Source: Mycobacterium sp. NBC_00419
Lineage (GTDB): Bacteria > Actinomycetota > Actinomycetes > Mycobacteriales > Mycobacteriaceae
Length of the DNA: 64,000 nt
Reading direction: 5' to 3'
Assembly: GCF_036023875.1 (NCBI RefSeq)
Contig: NZ_CP107931.1
Coordinates: forward strand, 3,224,001 to 3,288,000
Shown here: one piece after another, positions 62,795 through 64,000 of the stretch
Layout of the letters: each line of letters starts with the position of its first letter
How positions within the stretch are numbered: the stretch's first letter is position 1
The notes under the pieces: generated by a model
What the model saw: only the letters and a program-made list of their open reading frames with translations
What the model was told of the DNA's origin: nothing
Database searches by the model: none
Position numbers and translations under genes: made by a program

Positions 62795-64000
62795 ATGAGG
62801 TGTGCGAGCTATGTCGGTCGGGTCGGTGGCCTGGCGGTGGCGCTGGGGGTCGGCTTCGCGATCGCCACCGCGACTGCGGCGGTGAGCAGTGCCGACACCG
62901 GGTCGCCGTCGAGCAGCCATGGAAGTTCGGCCCGCGGTGCAGCGGCCAAGCACAAGGTGGCCAGTTCCTCGTCGAACCAAACCATCGCCCAGGTGAACGT
63001 GGCCGGCGGCGCCAGCCCCACTCCGCAGGTCCCGTCGACCCCGGCACAAACCCTGGCTGCAGCCGTCGCCGAGGTGGTGCGCCGGGACGTCGCGCACAGC
63101 GCGCGGACCGCGACCGGCCGTGCCGTGACCACTGCCGCCGTCGTGACCACCCCGGCCCCGGTACTCAGTAGCGGCAACCTCGTGGTGAACTCCGGTGCCG
63201 AGGCTGGTGATCCGTCGTTGTCGGGATACAGCTCGGTGACGCTGCCCGGCTGGACTGTGACGGGCACGCCGACGGTGATCCAGTACGGCACGCTGCGACG
63301 CCTGCCGGGTTTCTTGGGCGCCGAAGGGCCGACGTTGCCGGCGTTCCTGAGCTTCCCGCAGACCGCCCCGACAGGCGGCGGCAATCAGTTCTTCGGCGGC
63401 GGCAACGTGGCGACTTCGTCGCTGTCGCAGACCGTGGACCTCACCGGGGCGGCGACCGCCATCGACCACCTCGCCGATCCCACCGCGGCGGGTGTGGCGT
63501 TCGCGTTGAGCGCTCAACTGGGCGGCTACCTGCTGGATCCGTCGCGGGCGTCGGTGAAGGTCACCTTCCTCGATGCCAACAAGGCCTATCTCGGCAGCGA
63601 GGACATCGGACCGGTCACCGCGCTGGATCGCTGGCTGCAGACCGGCTTCCAGCAGCGCGACACCACCGGGTACGTCCCGGTGGGCACGCGCAGCGCGCAG
63701 ATCGTGGTGACCTTGAAGGATCTCAATCCGATCCTGGGCAACTACAACAACGCCTACGCCGACAACGTGTCATTCAGCATCCAGTCGACCGACGTGGCCC
63801 CGGCGCCGCTGACGGTGCCGACCTCGAACGTCGGATCGCTGGACCATCTGATCATGGTCTACATGGAGAACCATGGTGTCGGTGACATCGTCGGCAGCCC
63901 CAATGCGCCCTACATCAACAGCCTCATCAACGCATACGGATACGCGACGAACTACTACGCGCTGACTCATCCGAGCGACCCCAACTACTGGCCTATCCTG
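62795..64000 (+). CDS. Exported phosphoesterase-like protein (3' end beyond the window)
   Basis: An open frame of 402 codons starts at ATG 62795 and runs off the right edge. Residues 1-35 form a signal peptide (GLAVALGVGFAIATATAAVSSADTG around the cleavage region). Residues 36-125 are Ser/Ala/Thr-rich. Residues about 128-330 resemble a beta-sandwich domain with LVVNSGAEAGDPSLSGY near its start, as in DUF642-like carbohydrate-binding modules. From about 349 the sequence SLDHLIMVYMENHGVGDIVG then NAPYINSLINAYGYATNYYA matches the beginning of the phosphoesterase/phospholipase C (AcpA) domain. The catalytic centre lies mostly outside the window. It is divergent from the PAP2-kinase gene. Confidence 0.75.
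   Translation, partial: MRCASYVGRVGGLAVALGVGFAIATATAAVSSADTGSPSSSHGSSARGAAAKHKVASSSSNQTIAQVNVAGGASPTPQVPSTPAQTLAAAVAEVVRRDVAHSARTATGRAVTTAAVVTTPAPVLSSGNLVVNSGAEAGDPSLSGYSSVTLPGWTVTGTPTVIQYGTLRRLPGFLGAEGPTLPAFLSFPQTAPTGGGNQFFGGGNVATSSLSQTVDLTGAATAIDHLADPTAAGVAFALSAQLGGYLLDPSRASVKVTFLDANKAYLGSEDIGPVTALDRWLQTGFQQRDTTGYVPVGTRSAQIVVTLKDLNPILGNYNNAYADNVSFSIQSTDVAPAPLTVPTSNVGSLDHLIMVYMENHGVGDIVGSPNAPYINSLINAYGYATNYYALTHPSDPNYWPIL

Overview
The window is high-GC actinobacterial DNA with dense, overlapping genes. A complete ESX-3 type VII secretion locus (with PE5/PPE4 and esxG/esxH), mycobactin-type genes, IdeR iron boxes, FadD2/FadE6 homologues and a trehalose sulfotransferase (Stf0) homologue identify it as Mycobacterium sensu lato, probably a non-tuberculous Mycolicibacterium-type species. 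No tRNA, rRNA, insertion sequence, prophage or CRISPR array was seen, and no gene-free stretch exceeds 300 bases.

Layout. 1-2252: the end of a probable TetR regulator, then a minus-strand FAH hydrolase / extradiol dioxygenase pair. 2401-7092: a minus-strand operon of a DrrABC-like ABC exporter, an SRPBCC protein and an arylsulfatase. 7102-27960: an iron-box-controlled siderophore island with mbtK, an exported protein of unknown function, mbtI, divergent mbtA, three NRPS genes, mbtG and mbtH. 28007-42980: ESX-3 (eccA3, eccB3, eccC3, PE5, PPE4, esxG, esxH, espG3, eccD3, mycP3, eccE3), ending in a siderophore-interacting ferric reductase gene. 42959-64000: LigD-like primase, fadD2, fadE6, an MFS/dehydrogenase/hydrolase operon, VOC protein, TetR, DUF2236 oxygenase, SAM methyltransferase, alpha/beta hydrolase, GT39-type glycosyltransferase, stf0, a second sulfatase, two PAP2-domain genes and a truncated exported phosphoesterase-like gene. 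Much of this last part matches the H37Rv gene set around Rv0269c-Rv0281 and Rv0295c-Rv0296c, but the ESX-3 block is not where H37Rv has it.

How it works together (inference). Salicylate (MbtI) is activated by MbtA and loaded on the aryl carrier domain of an MbtB-like NRPS, which forms an oxazoline. A bimodular MbtE-like NRPS and an MbtF-like NRPS extend the chain. MbtG N-hydroxylates, MbtK acylates and MbtH assists adenylation. The polyketide enzymes MbtC/MbtD that supply the hydroxy acid of mycobactin are absent here. An extra NRPS module stands in their place, and its adenylation domain lacks the Asp that binds alpha-amino groups. Predicted IdeR sites precede the ABC exporter/mbtK, the exported protein, mbtA/mbtB and eccA3, so synthesis, possible export, ESX-3-dependent uptake and ferric-siderophore reduction appear to form one iron regulon island. 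The most unusual points are this PKS-free variant mycobactin assembly line, its physical fusion to ESX-3, a mycosin (MycP3) whose catalytic Ser is Gly, and an iron-controlled exported protein of unknown function.
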